In this document: one piece after another, positions 1 through 11,413 of the stretch
Layout of the letters: every line of letters begins with the position of its first letter
How positions within the stretch are numbered: position 1 is the first letter of the stretch
DNA from: Pisolithus tinctorius
Taxonomy: Eukaryota > Basidiomycota > Agaricomycetes > Boletales > Pisolithaceae
DNA length: 64,000 nucleotides
NCBI GenBank assembly: GCA_024663395.1
Contig: JANFAH010000014.1
Span: forward strand, 558,001 to 622,000
Direction: 5' to 3'
Notes under the pieces: generated by a model
The model's database searches: none
What the model was told of the DNA's origin: nothing
The model's input: only the letters and a program-made list of their open reading frames with translations
Made by a program: the position numbers and the translations under genes

Positions 1-1518
1 TTGGTGGATGAGGGTCCAGCTTTGATCGTGCCCATGGACGGATGGCACCACAATTCAGGCACCCCATGGATAGAGATGTGCCCCATGGGCGCCGATGGCT
101 GTGGTACCATGAGTACCTGTATATGGCGAGGAGAGGGGCGGCAGTGAGTGGGGCAGGGCTAAGTAACCATGGCGCCCTTGGCAATCCTAGGCCTGAAAGA
201 TGAAAGAGCATCACGTCAGTGTGCATCCGAAGTTCGAGTGAGACGTCGAGTAGGTCATGGATAACATTCTCCAGGGCATGTCCTTCAATCAAGACTTTGA
301 CGCCGTACGACACGATGAAAATTTTGACGACCGCGTTGAGGAAATTCTTGGCAGTGAACGCGACCGTATACTCTGGCTGGAGTCTTGGCAACAGTTAGTA
401 AGGTTCTTTATAGATCAATCATCAATAACTGACTGCGCGATAGATTGCTTCAACGCCGCTAATGATTGTTCAAAGGAAACCACGGGGCCACAAGTCAACA
501 TAAACAGCGTAGAACCGTAGACCATGTTTTGCAGGGGGGAAGTGAACAGGCATTTCATGAACTGGAACGGATGAGAGAGAAAGTAACCTCCTCATGTCAG
601 TCACATACCTCGCCAACCTCCATTGCAACATCCTCACCACTCTCGCCCTTCCCTGCAAACAGGTCGCCGCGGGTGACTTCGCTATGGACAGTAATGAATA
701 TGATCTTGCGCTTGAAGGCGTACGCGCCCAACTTTTCACCCAGTTTTTTGATCCTCATACTCCACCGACTAAACTTTCGATCCGTACCAAAATCGAAGAT
801 TACTTTTTGATACAGAAGGGAGTCGCTTGTGTGATATTCCTCGATGGTCGTGTTGAGGAGCGATGGCAACGAACCTTGAATTTCCACTCCTGTGCAGACG
901 AGCTCAAGAATAAGGGTGGACTCAGCACACACTTGAGACTTAGATGCCCTTTCACAAATCCCCGAGATGATGACTGGCTTATCCAACATGGGAATTCTCT
1001 TCCCAAGTACTGTGCGCGTGAATGGCTTGGACTCACGTCAGCTCTATTCAGATTGTGAATGATGAATAACTCACAAAGTACGAATGTAGCTCTTTGCGCT
1101 TCGCACCACCCTCTTCGAGTTCGTGGCAACCGGGACACTGGAAGTCTATGTCTTCGGCGCGGGCCTTGTCCGTGAGCCACTGCGCTAATCCTAAGCAGGG
1201 GTCGCACACGACGCGAGGGCAGGAATAGCACTCGAATAAGTATTTAGCTCCATTGTGGCAAAGGTAGCAATACTACTTATCGTGTTAGCAGTGATAGGAG
1301 GATGGACCTATAGTACATACCCGGTTACGCCACTCCTCAGCCAGAGGGGACTGTCCCCGAGAGGATGGAACGGATGTCAACGAACTCAGTGTTGAGGCCT
1401 TTGAGGTGGACCGCACGGATGCACGTCGGATGGGGGTGGCACGAGCAGCGCGAATGATTTGCACTCGCGGCGCGGTACCGGACGTGGTTTTCTTCGCGTT
1501 CTGCCTTGTTCTGGCCAT
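1..1518 (-). CDS. Protein with histone-H3-tail-like N-terminus and Cys-rich zinc domain (partial, runs off window start)
   Basis: The first residues, MARTRQNAKKTTSGTAPR, closely resemble the histone H3 tail, but no histone fold follows. Exon 1 is 1321-1518 and exon 2 is 1075-1272, joined in phase by a 48-bp intron (GTATGT...TAG). Exon 2 encodes a zinc-binding-type cluster (CYLCHNG, ECYSCP, VVCDPC, CPGCHE), PHD/RING-like in spacing. Later exons (about 1009 down to 1) carry a conserved region with IFDFGTDRKFS, GDLFAGKGESGEDVAM, LFMLTCGPV and VLIEGHALENVIHDLLD, then a second Cys pair (GCLNCGAIRPW). I recognise this architecture from uncharacterised Agaricomycete proteins; the function is unknown. 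The exon 2/exon 3 join as read is one base out of frame, so there is either an unusual splice or a 1-bp lesion. The 3' end lies outside the window. Confidence 0.75.
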
Positions 1519-1899
1519 GGATAGTTCCTTAACAAAATGTTGACGCGTGACGTGCTAACTTGCAACACAAGGTGCAAATTCTAATATTGCTGTTTCAGGA
1601 AAAGTTTGCCGTGAGAGAAAAACTTCAAAATTGCCGCCACCACCCAGTCACCTAGTGGTCAGCTCAGAATCGACATAGCTCACGAACTACGCAAGCTATC
1701 AACAAAGTTCCAGCAGATCTAGATTCCTGGGAGGTAGGCGCAGGGCACCATACAAATTTTTTGGAATTTCACCGTTCCGTTCTCGCAGTCAATTCACCCC
1801 CTTCCAAAGTGAAAATTCAATCTCCCGCACCAAGTATCATAATCCCCGCACGCAGCCCACCCATTTCAGCAACGTCTAGCCAAGACAGAGGGTGCTACA
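1519..1899. other. Intergenic; upstream region of the H3-tail-like gene
   Basis: No gene recognised. It holds the presumed promoter of the minus-strand gene starting at 1518. No clear TATA box was seen. Confidence 0.4.
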
Positions 1900-2645
1900 C
1901 CTGTCTGGACATTCCGCGAGGCAAACTCATCACAGAGGACCTTGGATGGGTGATCGTGCACATGTACTATGTGTGCCATCTCTTACTAACCGAAATCAGT
2001 CATTTACCTTTCGTTATCTGTGCGCGCAATCCGTAACCTTTTGGAGAATCACTGTCAAACAGGCCATGTCAAATCTAGTCAACCAAAGGCTCGAGAGGGT
2101 ATTCTGAGTGATGATGAAATTCAGGTTAGTTGTTTACACCGTCAATGTAGGCTAGTTATTGACTAGCCTCAGTTTATTGAAGGGTGTTTAGAGCACTCTC
2201 CAGATGCATACCTGGATGAGCTTCAGGTACAGCTACAAGAAGCTATGGGACGTCGTGTATCGAGGACGACAATCAATGGTGCACTGAGGAAACTAAACTA
2301 CACGTACAAGAGGGTAAGTAAAGCTTATTGGTTAATCAAGGATGGTCCTTGAAGCTTGAAGTTCCATTTAGCTCTCGGAAACTGCACTGGAACGTAGTGA
2401 CACACATTGACTGCAATACATGTTTAGGATTGGATCAAGATATGACGCTGAACAACTTGTATTCGTAGATGAGAGTGCCTTTGACCGTCGCACTGCTTAT
2501 AGGCGATATGGGTGGGCTGTGAAAGGTCGAAGAGCACATAGAACGTCTTTCTATGTGCGAGGCAAAAGGTAGGGTAATGTGCATTCGATGTTCACTCATT
2601 TTTGACATTTATTAGGTACTCGATTTCAGGAAGAGAGAACAAATA
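1900..2645 (+). pseudogene. Tc1/mariner-type transposase remnant
   Basis: Three conserved pieces lie in order with introns between them. First an N-terminal helix-turn-helix start (ITEDLGWVIVHMYY). Then the second DNA-binding helix region (SSQPKAREGILSDDEIQ, and after an intron FIEGCLEHSPDAYLDELQ...RTTINGALRKLNYTYKR). Then the first catalytic-Asp block (YDAEQLVFVDESAFDRRTAYRRYGWAVKG, quoted in part). A TGA interrupts the frame shortly before the catalytic block. After the RGKR motif the sequence no longer matches: the later catalytic Asp region is missing. It is a 5' fragment of a dead element; no terminal repeats were found. Confidence 0.75.
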
Positions 2646-3062
2646 AAATGAGTCATTGACATTGACAAGGAACTTGACCGGATCCGGTAGGTGAAGCAGA
2701 GGATCTCCTAAGCGTGGCATGAGTGACATTCGAAACTCAACGACCGGAGGAGGCCATTCTTGCCTTGAAACACTGTCGAAACCGACGGATAGAGCGAGCG
2801 ATGCAGCACAGACGACCGACACGAGTATGGGTTAAGTAAGTTTGTCACTGAAGAGGAAAGTGGGCGTGGGCGGCAATGCACGGGAACTTCGAGCAATAAC
2901 TCCCACCAGTAAACCTGTAGACCGACAAGCAGCTATTCGAGGTCTGAGCATGTAACGAAACATAACAACTTTATTTTGCGAAAACAGGTGCGGTTTAGAA
3001 GGTAAGATATGGTACATAGGAGGATATTTTTTGTTCAAAGCATGGAAGTCACGAAAATGTAG
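2646..3062. other. Intergenic
   Basis: No supported gene. Short open frames on the minus strand (2592-3038) have no recognisable motif. Confidence 0.4.
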
Positions 3063-4202
3063 TTACGTTGTTAGCACAGGGGTGAGGACACGAGTTCCTC
3101 CACTGCCAGCCTGATGGAGCCTCTCCATTCCCTTCGTCAATGCACTGATGAAAACCTCCATTGGCACTTCATCAATCAGATCGGCTCCCACCACCAATGA
3201 TCTCAGTACCTCCAAGGCCTCCTCCAACTCCGTCAATCCCAACAAGGTATTGGAAACATACCGGGTAGCAAGAGTACGGTAGCGTGTAACCTCCTGGAGT
3301 GACCTAAGCTGAGAATCCAACCTTGCCATTCGCTGTCGGTTTAGCCCCAGGAACGTGAGGAGTTCAGCAAGGACTTCAGACCGCTCTGCTATCAAAATGC
3401 TGTTCTCCGTTGCTACCAGGTCGCGGACAGCATCAAGGTGGGCTTCAATGCCATTTAGAGAGCCTTGGACCTGGACGACTCGACGTATCAGGGCTGATAA
3501 TCCAAGCTGGAACTGAAATAACGTCTGCTGAAATGCCTGGGAAATGCGAACATCTGACGCAGAGCATTCATTTGAATGGAGAGAATTGCCAATCACGTAG
3601 CAATATGCAGAAAGTGTTGAAACGGGCGAAATGCGATGATGAAGGAGATCCAGCAGGTTTTCATTAACTGACAGCACGCTGTTTAGAAAGAATCAGAAAT
3701 TGCTCATATGCTAATATGCTTTCACCCACACGTCCACAGTTCCCCGAACTTGAGCGAAAAGCTTCTGGAGACCCCGTACGACTTCTTTTGTTTCAACAGC
3801 GACAGCAGTCAACTCTCCCGCCAGTACAGCACGAGAACTCAAGGAGCTGCTCTTCACCAGAATAACGAGGTCGCCAATAGATAGGTGAGCTTCAGTCAGA
3901 CTTTGGACGATGGGCATGACCTCGTTTGTGCTTGAAAGGAGATCTTCAAGACCACCAAATTCTGTCTGGATCGCCGCGACGTAGCGAGTGGCATCTGGAG
4001 CATGCACAAAGGACGCCACAGCTCTGCAAACACCAGTTTCATAAAACCATCCGACGCTGCATACCCTGCGAATGCCGTAGAATGTAAGCCTCTGTACCTG
4101 GGTGATGATGGGCCAAAAGAGGTAACCAGCGAGGAGGAGGTATTTGAACGGGATCATAGGGAAGAATAAAACGAGAACAGGAAAGTAGCGTTGCAGATTC
4201 AT
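3063..4202 (-). CDS. Membrane-anchored coiled-coil protein of unknown function
   Basis: Two long minus-strand open stretches belong together. The first starts at the ATG at 4202 and has strongly hydrophobic N-terminal segments (LVLFFPMIPFKYLLLAGYLF), then a heptad-rich stretch. The second (down to the stop at 3063) is helical and coiled-coil-like, with LFQFQLGLSALIRRVVQVQG and FISALTKGMERLHQAG. The intron between them falls near 3680-3735, with a GTGAAAG donor; the acceptor could not be fixed because the simplest one (CTAAACAG) leaves the frame shifted. An upstream exon is possible. The layout resembles basidiomycete hypothetical membrane proteins that I know only as uncharacterised. Confidence 0.6.
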
Positions 4203-5386
4203 GCCAGAAAGGATAGTCGCGAAGAGGCACAATGAGAATTGAGAGAGCTGTTACACGACGAAGTGGAGAGAAGCCGAAAGCGGGTGAATTGAAGAAAGTA
4301 GGAGAGAGACACCATCGCGCAAACACAAAGGGGTGGCGAGATTGAGACCACGTGACTTTAACTAGAGCAATGAATATTACGTCCAATGAAATCTTCAAGT
4401 CCGAAACCTCGTAGCTCATAGACCTTGTATGCATGTCAGCATGATCAGAGTGTATGACCAAGGTCTACGTTCTCGTCATTCATAAGCAGTGTGCGGTGTG
4501 AGTGAACGGTTCCATCACTCACCAACAGAAATCCTCACAAGATACCGCCCATGGGATCTGAGAACATGCTGAGAATATGCACCGAAAATTAAAAAGAGAG
4601 CATATCCTGCCCGCCGCGATATCTGAGATCCACGCCTTTCCCCCCATTTACGTCAGTATCGAGGGGTCCCGTTACACGGGACTACGAGTACGCACTCATG
4701 ACAAAGTAATCCAACCTACTCCAAATTGCTCGCTGAGTTTACATCAAATCTCATGTTTCTTGACGGCTCTCTGGCCCACAACTCACAATATACCCTGAAC
4801 GACACGGTCACGGTCACTAAAGTTTTACGGGTCTGGAAGAAGCGGAAAAGATCCCCACAGATAGGTCCCCGAGACCTATGGGCAGGGGTCACGGTGGGGA
4901 CACCGAGGAGTGAGTGGTGCAGGCGTTAGGTACGAAGGGAAGGGTGCCTCGGGTGTATCGAGAGGGATGGTATACGTTGAGGTTGAAGGTGAACGGACCT
5001 TGAGGAGGATGGATAGCGACGCACATGTAGTGTCGGGTCAGATTGGGCTGTAGGGTAAGAGGCGTCTGAACACACCATATGCACGGAATGGCTCAGCGGT
5101 TGCCTTGAGTCGTCTTGTTACGCCTTGGGCCGCTCGGAATTGCTCTTGAAGTATGCCACTGTGCCGGACGTGGGAGGTGTGCTACGGAGTGAGCCGGAGA
5201 GACTGTGAGACCAGAATGGTCGAAACGAGTCGGCATCTGCACTACATGCACAATATCGCTGTGCAGGGCATTCGAATGGTCTTGGCGCACACAGAATGGC
5301 TTGGGGTAGTTGTGGGAAGATGCTGGAGGCAGGGGGTGCACTACGGAAGGATGGTAATCGATGAAGCGCAAACGAGAGGCCAAGTT
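4203..5386. other. Intergenic, no gene recognised
   Basis: Contains the upstream region of the 4202 minus gene. A long minus-strand open frame at 5093-5485 runs out of the inverted repeat into non-homologous sequence and looks like chance. Confidence 0.4.
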
Positions 5387-5510
5387 GGTCGCGTTTGCGT
5401 TCTTTGGAGATGTTCTGGTGTACGGCGATGTTGACGATGGTCCCGGTGGTCGTTCCTGGGGGTAGCAGAACAGATGGAAACTCAATTAGATGAGCCCGTC
5501 CGCCTATAAA
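5387..5510 (-). pseudogene. chs5-like exon fragment (copy in arm 1)
   Basis: On the minus strand the segment encodes the same HLIEFPSVLLPPGTTTG-type exon as 23295-23390, but homology stops near 5387, after SKERKRD. The downstream fibronectin-type exon is absent. It is a broken duplicate of the better preserved fragment in arm 2. Confidence 0.6.
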
Positions 5511-5929
5511 TATCTGTAATAGAGCAAATCTGATATGAGCATTCCCGAAGGAAATGAAACTTGTTTCGTACCGCGAGTTGACGATCTCAGGCTCCAGAGT
5601 ACACGCCGCATAGGGTGTTCAATTTCCTCGACCTCTGAATTCTACACGAGACGGATCCGTGTCGAACCTGCGTCGGACCACGGAAGAATCTGGTAAGATT
5701 GAGACCATCCGAATCAAATCCGAGGCGGACACGAACCTCAGCAGGATCTCCCTCGAATCCGCTTAAAATCTGAGCGTTCTTGCCACATCCGTCACAAACG
5801 TTTTTTTTGCAGCGCAACAAGAAAATATTGATATCGATGTTGATGAGAAAATAAGTCCATACAAGCTAACCGACCACAGTACGTCATGCGTGTTCAAATC
5901 TCGGCAGCTTCTAATACTAACTCTGCAGG

Positions 5930-6400
5930 ATCGTTGAAACCGCTGGCCGACATCTGTCGCCCAGTTTCACTGAGCCTTACTTGTGATACCGTTGGCCGAC
6001 ATCTGTCGCCCATATCACGGAGTAAGTGTTCACGATTTCTCAGCTCGTTGAAACAGTTGGCCAACATCTGTTGCGCGTTTCTGTGAGCTGGTGCTTATGC
6101 ACCCAAACCTCCTCGACCTGCTCGTGAAACTGTTGGCTGACATCTGTCACCCATATCATGTAGTAGCTTTTCGTGGGTTTCTTTACTTGTTGAAACAATT
6201 GGCCAACGTCTGTTGCCATGTTTCACTGAGCAGGTACTCACCCACCCCGACCCGCTCGCCCTGCTCATGAGACCGTTTGGCAGACATCTGTCACCCGTAT
6301 CATGTAGTAGGTCTTCGTGGTTTCACTGCTTGTTGAAACAGTTGACCAGCGGCTGTTGTCCGTTTCACCCTACTCATTGAAACCGTTGGCTCACATCGCT
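5930..6400 (+). repeat. Minisatellite, about 8 degenerate units
   Basis: The motif GTTGGCCGACATCTGTCGCC recurs in variant forms (GTTGGCCAACATCTGTTGC, GTTGGCTGACATCTGTCACC and others) every 50-80 bp. Units are bordered by GTTTCA and TGAAAC, so short inverted repeats recur inside the array. The identical array is in arm 2 at about 22375-22850. It lies between the divergently oriented chs5-like and Ser/His-rich segments. Confidence 0.8.
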
Positions 6401-7035
6401 CTCGTCCGTGTCCTCCTCGGCCTCGTCCTCCCACTCCCACTCACATTCTTACTCCCAGGCCCGACCGTCTCGTCCATCACCGCACTCACAGGGCTCGACA
6501 ATCCCACACGCCTCCTCAACTTCCAACCCACAATCACAATCACACAAACAATCCCACGCCCATTCTCAACCCCACCCTCATCCTACCGATAACCGCATCT
6601 CCAGCGATGACTCAGATCTTGCAACCATGCTTGAAGGCATCTCTCTCGGCGCTGCTCCTGCCAAAAATGGCGGTCCCTCGATCCCAGTACATCCACCGAT
6701 ACCACTGACGCATCGAGCACCATCGCCAACGGCAGCGAAGTAGCGGGTGCACCCCCGAAAAACGATCCCGCGCAGCCTCTCTGTTCAGCGCGCGTCTCAA
6801 CGCGTCAACCGATAACATCTCCCTCTCATCCACCATGCCCTTCAGCTTATCTATGACATTCTGACTCCTCGCCCCCTAATGTGCTACGTCCAGGTGCCAA
6901 CAACTACGACCAAGAAGCCTATATCCAGGACCAGGTCTCGAACCCAGCGTTCAACGGTATCCGGTCCAGCTCGTACAGCTCTCATCCAGGGTCGCGCCGC
7001 AACTCGCTCCTTTGGCACGTATACCCTCTCCCAAT
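6400..7035 (+). pseudogene. Ser/His-rich protein gene, damaged copy in arm 1
   Basis: Encodes a low-complexity stretch (SSHSHSHSYSQARPSRPSPH) followed by ISSDDSDLATMLEGISLGAA. Compared with arm 2, the probable splice acceptor CTCTCAG|TCC has become CTCTCGTCC by loss of one A. Two further one-base losses (near 6958 and 6994) shift the frame, and homology ends near 7035. I infer a dead copy. The protein family was not identified. Confidence 0.6.
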
Positions 7036-8147
7036 CTTCGTTGCGCACGCTCTCACGACTTTCCCATCATCATCCTTGCACGATGCCACCTACCGGATCG
7101 AAGGTAATCGCACCTCTCTGGAGGCTATCGGCGCTCTGTATGAGGCACGTGTTCCCCCGGTGCCAATCGTACACGTCGGCAAGCTCTTCGACAAGCAGAC
7201 GTTCCTGCAAACCGGCGCGAGGGATGAACCTGCACGGGTTGAGATAATTGTCTCGGTAAGGACGTCCCAGAGAACGCCACCACTGGCACTAAAGCGTGGG
7301 AGGGACATACGTGGCTTTTCCGTGCAGTCCTCATCATGCTACAAAAGTTTGCAGATCAAGACGGTTTATTGGGGAGCACAGTGCTAAGCATGACACCTAC
7401 GGCCATTCCATTGGGTCTCCTCCGGGTGCAGTACTTACTGGCAGCTGAAGGTCCTGTGTTATTTATTTGACAGATTTTTGACGGCGGCTGCCGCACAGCA
7501 CCGCTGGCTATGAAGTATGATGGGGTAGATTAGTGAGGCCATGCGCAATCTCGGGTAAACAAGGTGCCTGCCGTGCAAAACGGCCTTATTCTAGTACTAC
7601 AAGGGGTTGCATTTTGCTCAGTGGGCAATTATGGTAACTCGAAGAATGCCGTCCGGGCTCGGCATAAACCTAGCTTGCGACTTAGCTGGGGTGCAATCGC
7701 GAGACCACACCGAAGATGATCAGAGAGCATTCGAAAGTAACAAGCAAGCTACGCAGATACCGCACCAGTTGCCTCTAGATCTTCCACGGCCGTATTGCAC
7801 CTCAACTGGCTCCCTCTCAAGCTCGACCCTCCACTGCACATCCCGAACCCACAGACGTTTGACGGTCGGAATTCATGCTTCTGCTCGTGTTAGAGGGCCG
7901 TTCGGGTAGTCTGCGGTCAGACGAGGTTGGGAACAGGTTGCTAGGAAGCGGTGGAGGCGCAAGGGGAAGAGGGTTGCATGTGAGATTTTTTGCGGGGAGG
8001 GTGGTTCTATAGCGCATTCACATCTAGTTTTCATCCATACAATATCCATCGAGTAAGATGTTCACGGATAACCAACTCATTCATATACTATCTGCAAAGC
8101 ACAAGATTGACAGTAGGCGTCCCAGCAAGCATCCCTTCGTATCCTCT
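7036..8147. other. Intergenic, no gene recognised
   Basis: Open frames just inside the inverted-repeat arm (to about 7390) have no recognisable domain. Nothing else is supported here. Confidence 0.35.
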
Positions 8148-8802
8148 TCAAGTATCACCGATGAATGAATCCAACACAGGCACCAATTGGACCCGACTTG
8201 CTGCAAGCACCCCTCGCGTTTCCCGAGCAACAGCACTCAGCCCGTCCAACAGTCCATGCAGAGTAAAGACTGGTACGGGCGCACTTGTGGCCATGTTGCG
8301 GCATGTGGGACAAGTGCGCTGTGAAGATGGACGTCTTTCCACCTGCTTTGCGAAGAAACTCTCCAGGCATGAACAACAGTAGGTGTGTCCGCAGTCAGGT
8401 AACCTATGGTCATAGTGTTGCGTTAGTGCAACTGGTCCATGGATCGATAATGACTCACGTGAGTGGTTGGCAAAGCAGGCCAAGGCATATGGCGCAGGAC
8501 AAGTCACGCTCAGCCGTAGCAAATATCTGAAAACAATCCATCAGTGGCTTCATACTCGATCGGCAGAATACAACCATTACCTTCTGGATAGCCTCCCAAA
8601 AATTGTTTCTAGTAGTAGCGAGCTCCCGGCGCAATGCTGTGTTGTGATCCATCTGAATCTCGCATGTGCGAGCAGACCTGAGTTGTAAATCATAACAAAA
8701 TGGGAGACGAACCAGCGGTCCGATGATGGAAATCAGTCTTTGTTCCAGGCTCTGCAGGCTGAAGGGCATCGTGGGAAATAACAACGAAGCCTTCATCGTC
8801 AT
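8148..8802 (-). CDS. RING-finger protein, putative E3 ubiquitin ligase
   Basis: Exons 8581-8802, 8459-8526 and 8148-8403 join in frame to 181 aa. The introns are 8527-8580 (GTAATG...TTTCAG) and 8404-8458 (GTGAGT...CATAG). The second splice joins the two halves of a C3HC4 RING: SCAICLGLLCQPLT, then LPDCGHTYCCSCLESFF, then TCPTCRN. The N-terminus (SLQSLEQRLISIIGPL) is helical; an additional 36-bp in-frame intron is possible there. The C-terminal part (GLLDGLSAVARETRGVL) has no known domain. The RING suggests ubiquitin transfer; the substrate is unknown. Start is the ATG at 8802. Confidence 0.8.
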
Positions 8803-11136
8803 CCATCCTGAGTCAGGGTTTGGGGGTCGTGCTTTATTTATGTAGCGGTTAAGGCTTCTTACAGTCGGAATATAAGAGTGAGCATCTGGGGAGGTTGTAT
8901 GCGAGTCGCATTCTGCCTTTAAGCATCGTCATCGCACTGTTGAAGCTTCATTTGACCTGGAATACGACCACAAATTTCAGTGCACCAACCCAACAAAGGG
9001 GGTCATAACAACAAACGACATCCTTGATACGAAGTCCAACAAAGCCTCTTTATCACCCCTGCTGAGCTAGATCACAGCAAGGGACAGCTGGCGAGATTAC
9101 TCACACAGTGAACCGGCGGAACACGTAAGATGGAAGAGGAGACACCAAAAATATCACAGTGAACAGTACAAGATCTGCAAAAACGTCGAATTGCGGCTGA
9201 GTTTTTCAATACCCAGAAGCACTCTGATTCATGGACGGAGACGAGGTTTATGACAAACTAACGTTAGCGAAGCCCGATGTTTGGACATCCCGCCGGCCCA
9301 GGTCCGTCACAGGGTTGAAACGTTGAAAGATGGAGCCACATGTAAAGTTGTTGCGGCACCATTAATGTACCTATAAAGGGATCCCCAGTGAAAGAATCAT
9401 GAAAGAAAATGGTCACTACGAGCAGTGTTCTTTCTGTCAACATGCTTTATCCCTCCCATATCAATGGTGTGGCCCCGTCATGCCCATTCGCCACTCCAGG
9501 TTTAGACGACACCGGGTTCAAAAAGTCCATGCCTCCAAGTCGAGTGGGAGCCTCTCCTTGTTAGTCGCCTTACCTATCGTCGTTCGTTGCTTGTGATTAT
9601 TCAATACCCTCGTGGCCTCCTTTCTGGTAAAGGTATGATAGTGCCAGAGAAGCCCATCACATTCTTTGTAGATATTCCTCCTCGGCCTGGCGTCACTCTC
9701 GAGTGCGATGTAAGGCTAGATGCCACCCGTTAGTAACTCATCCTTAACATCTTGATAGGACGTCCCCATCTTTTCGCCAACTGTTCCCGGTTCGTTCGGC
9801 AGCGTTCCAAACTGCACCTCAACCCCCCAAGCAGTAGCAAGGCAAGTGGCAAGTTTCGTGTTCAGGTCTTCTCGTACTAACCCTCGTCACCGCAGCTATA
9901 TCACTTCTGTTGCCCGCCGTCGCTTAGGTCGATCTAATTCGTCTAAGTATCTAGTTGACAAACATTCAAATATTCGGTGAGTCTTTCTTCCCGACGCAGG
10001 TCTGATTTGCTCACACAACTGCAGTGCGATGGATGCAGAACTCAAGAATCAACTTCAGACTAGTCTCCAACGTCAGTCCAGCAGGCTGGATCCTGCTAAA
10101 ACCCATTCAACAGAACCAAACGTGTGTGCCATCCTGCCCACACCCCCACTCCTGTCGTTGCTGTCGAACGTGTTGCCCCTACCACGTTGAACCAGGACCC
10201 TCCTTCCATGACTTCTTCAGAGAAGCCTTCCGAATCCATGGCCTTCGATAATTCGAGCGCCGCAATCCATCCCCCGAGTTCCCGATCAAGCCAACCCAAT
10301 ACATCTGGTTTCACCATCAGCTCCGCTTGCTGGTATCGAACCATATACAGTTGCCGGAGGGGGAGGAGAGGGCTTTTCTAGGGTCTGTCCTTCGGCGAGG
10401 GACACTTATAATCCAACAGCCACTCGTTTGCCTACTCCCACCCATCCAGCTCAGCAGCCACATAGCCCCAGCAGTCGCCCCATCCAGCCTCCCTCGTAAA
10501 CCAGCAACCTCATCGTTTTCGTCTGGCGAAACCCAAACTAGGTCTGATAATATAGCTTCAGCCATTCCAATAACCCCTCAGTTATATCCGAACCACCCTG
10601 ATTCCCGGATACCAATTCCGGTCACCGCCACTACCTGCTGCGGTCGTGAGCTGGCCATTAAAGCGCACGCAGAAGGCCATCAGGAAGCAAAAGGAGTATG
10701 TAACCTTCTACAGGTCCTTTTCAGGGGGACCGTTGAACTTACCTCCTTGCGTCCTGGAGGCCTATGAACATCCTTGGAGAATTGCAGACCTATATGTTCA
10801 CCACAATCAAACGAGGGCACATTCCAGGTCTGGATCAGGTCTGAAACGGGGGGGTCAAAGCAGCGGTGGATACCCACCATCCAACACTGTCCTGATTATC
10901 GCCTCAAGTTGTTGGACAATGGTGAACGTCCTGGGTTCTCAGAAAGACGATGGTCACTGACAGGGGGAGGGCGAAGAGGAAGCAAGAAGCCCTGACGATT
11001 ATGAAGCCTGATATGTAATTCACCTAGCTTAGGGAACTATTGAGCACGGTCCATAATGGCTAAGTAAGACGGTCCTGGAAGTAACTGCGGAAACGGGATT
11101 CTGTCCTGTATCGATCTGTTGGTACAGCAGCCGGGC
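8803..11136. other. Long stretch without a recognisable gene
   Basis: A TATA-like CTATAAAG at 9370 lies just upstream of a 65-codon frame starting at 9399 that has no known motif. From about 10020 to 10990 overlapping Pro/Ser-rich frames in several phases look like a decayed coding region. I could not assign them. Confidence 0.3.
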
Positions 11137-11207
11137 CCGAGTGTTGGTGTATTCCGAGGCAATATCCGAAATTCAAACCCAGGACAACTTTAATTCGCTC
11201 ACACTTC
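11137..11207 (+). repeat. Left terminal inverted repeat of the DUF6589 element
   Basis: Pairs with 12453-12524. The outer 55 bp are nearly identical, and pairing resumes after a 3-bp gap up to CTCACAC. Confidence 0.75.
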
Positions 11208-11413
11208 ATCGTCGCTGTCAGGCTCCTACATAATCTCGTTCCCCATGTTGTAGGGCACGAGTTTCATGTTGGAGGCAAAAAACATGTGGGTTCAGTCGCG
11301 CATTCGTGCTCTACAACGTCTGGTGCACTTCGTAGAGAAGGGAGGTAGGTCAGGTCGCGTGCATAGATTGGGTTTGTAGTAGATATCAGTGTACGCTAAG
11401 TCAGCGATAAACT

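Larger units (their letters stand above)
5387..7035 (+). repeat. Arm 1 of a large inverted repeat (partner 21737-23383)
   Basis: Read forwards, this segment matches the reverse complement of 21737-23383 almost base for base over its central 1.5 kb. The checked differences are four single-A deletions in this arm (near 5711, 6405, 6958 and 6994) and one A/G substitution near 6786. Divergence rises in the last about 40 bp of the inner edge. The arm carries a chs5-like exon (reversed), a minisatellite and the first part of a Ser/His-rich coding region. The partner keeps longer parts of both genes, so this arm is probably the derived copy. Confidence 0.85.

Noticed and set aside
594..1058. Open frame of 154 codons on the plus strand
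   Set aside because: It is the shadow of the minus-strand H3-tail-like gene, whose conserved exons lie exactly opposite.
1285..1518. A histone H3 gene
   Set aside because: Only the first about 18 residues resemble H3; no histone fold follows and the exon splices into a zinc-binding domain.
5930..6400. CRISPR-like repeat array
   Set aside because: Units are degenerate, spacing varies, the spacers are themselves repetitive, and the genome is eukaryotic. It is a minisatellite.
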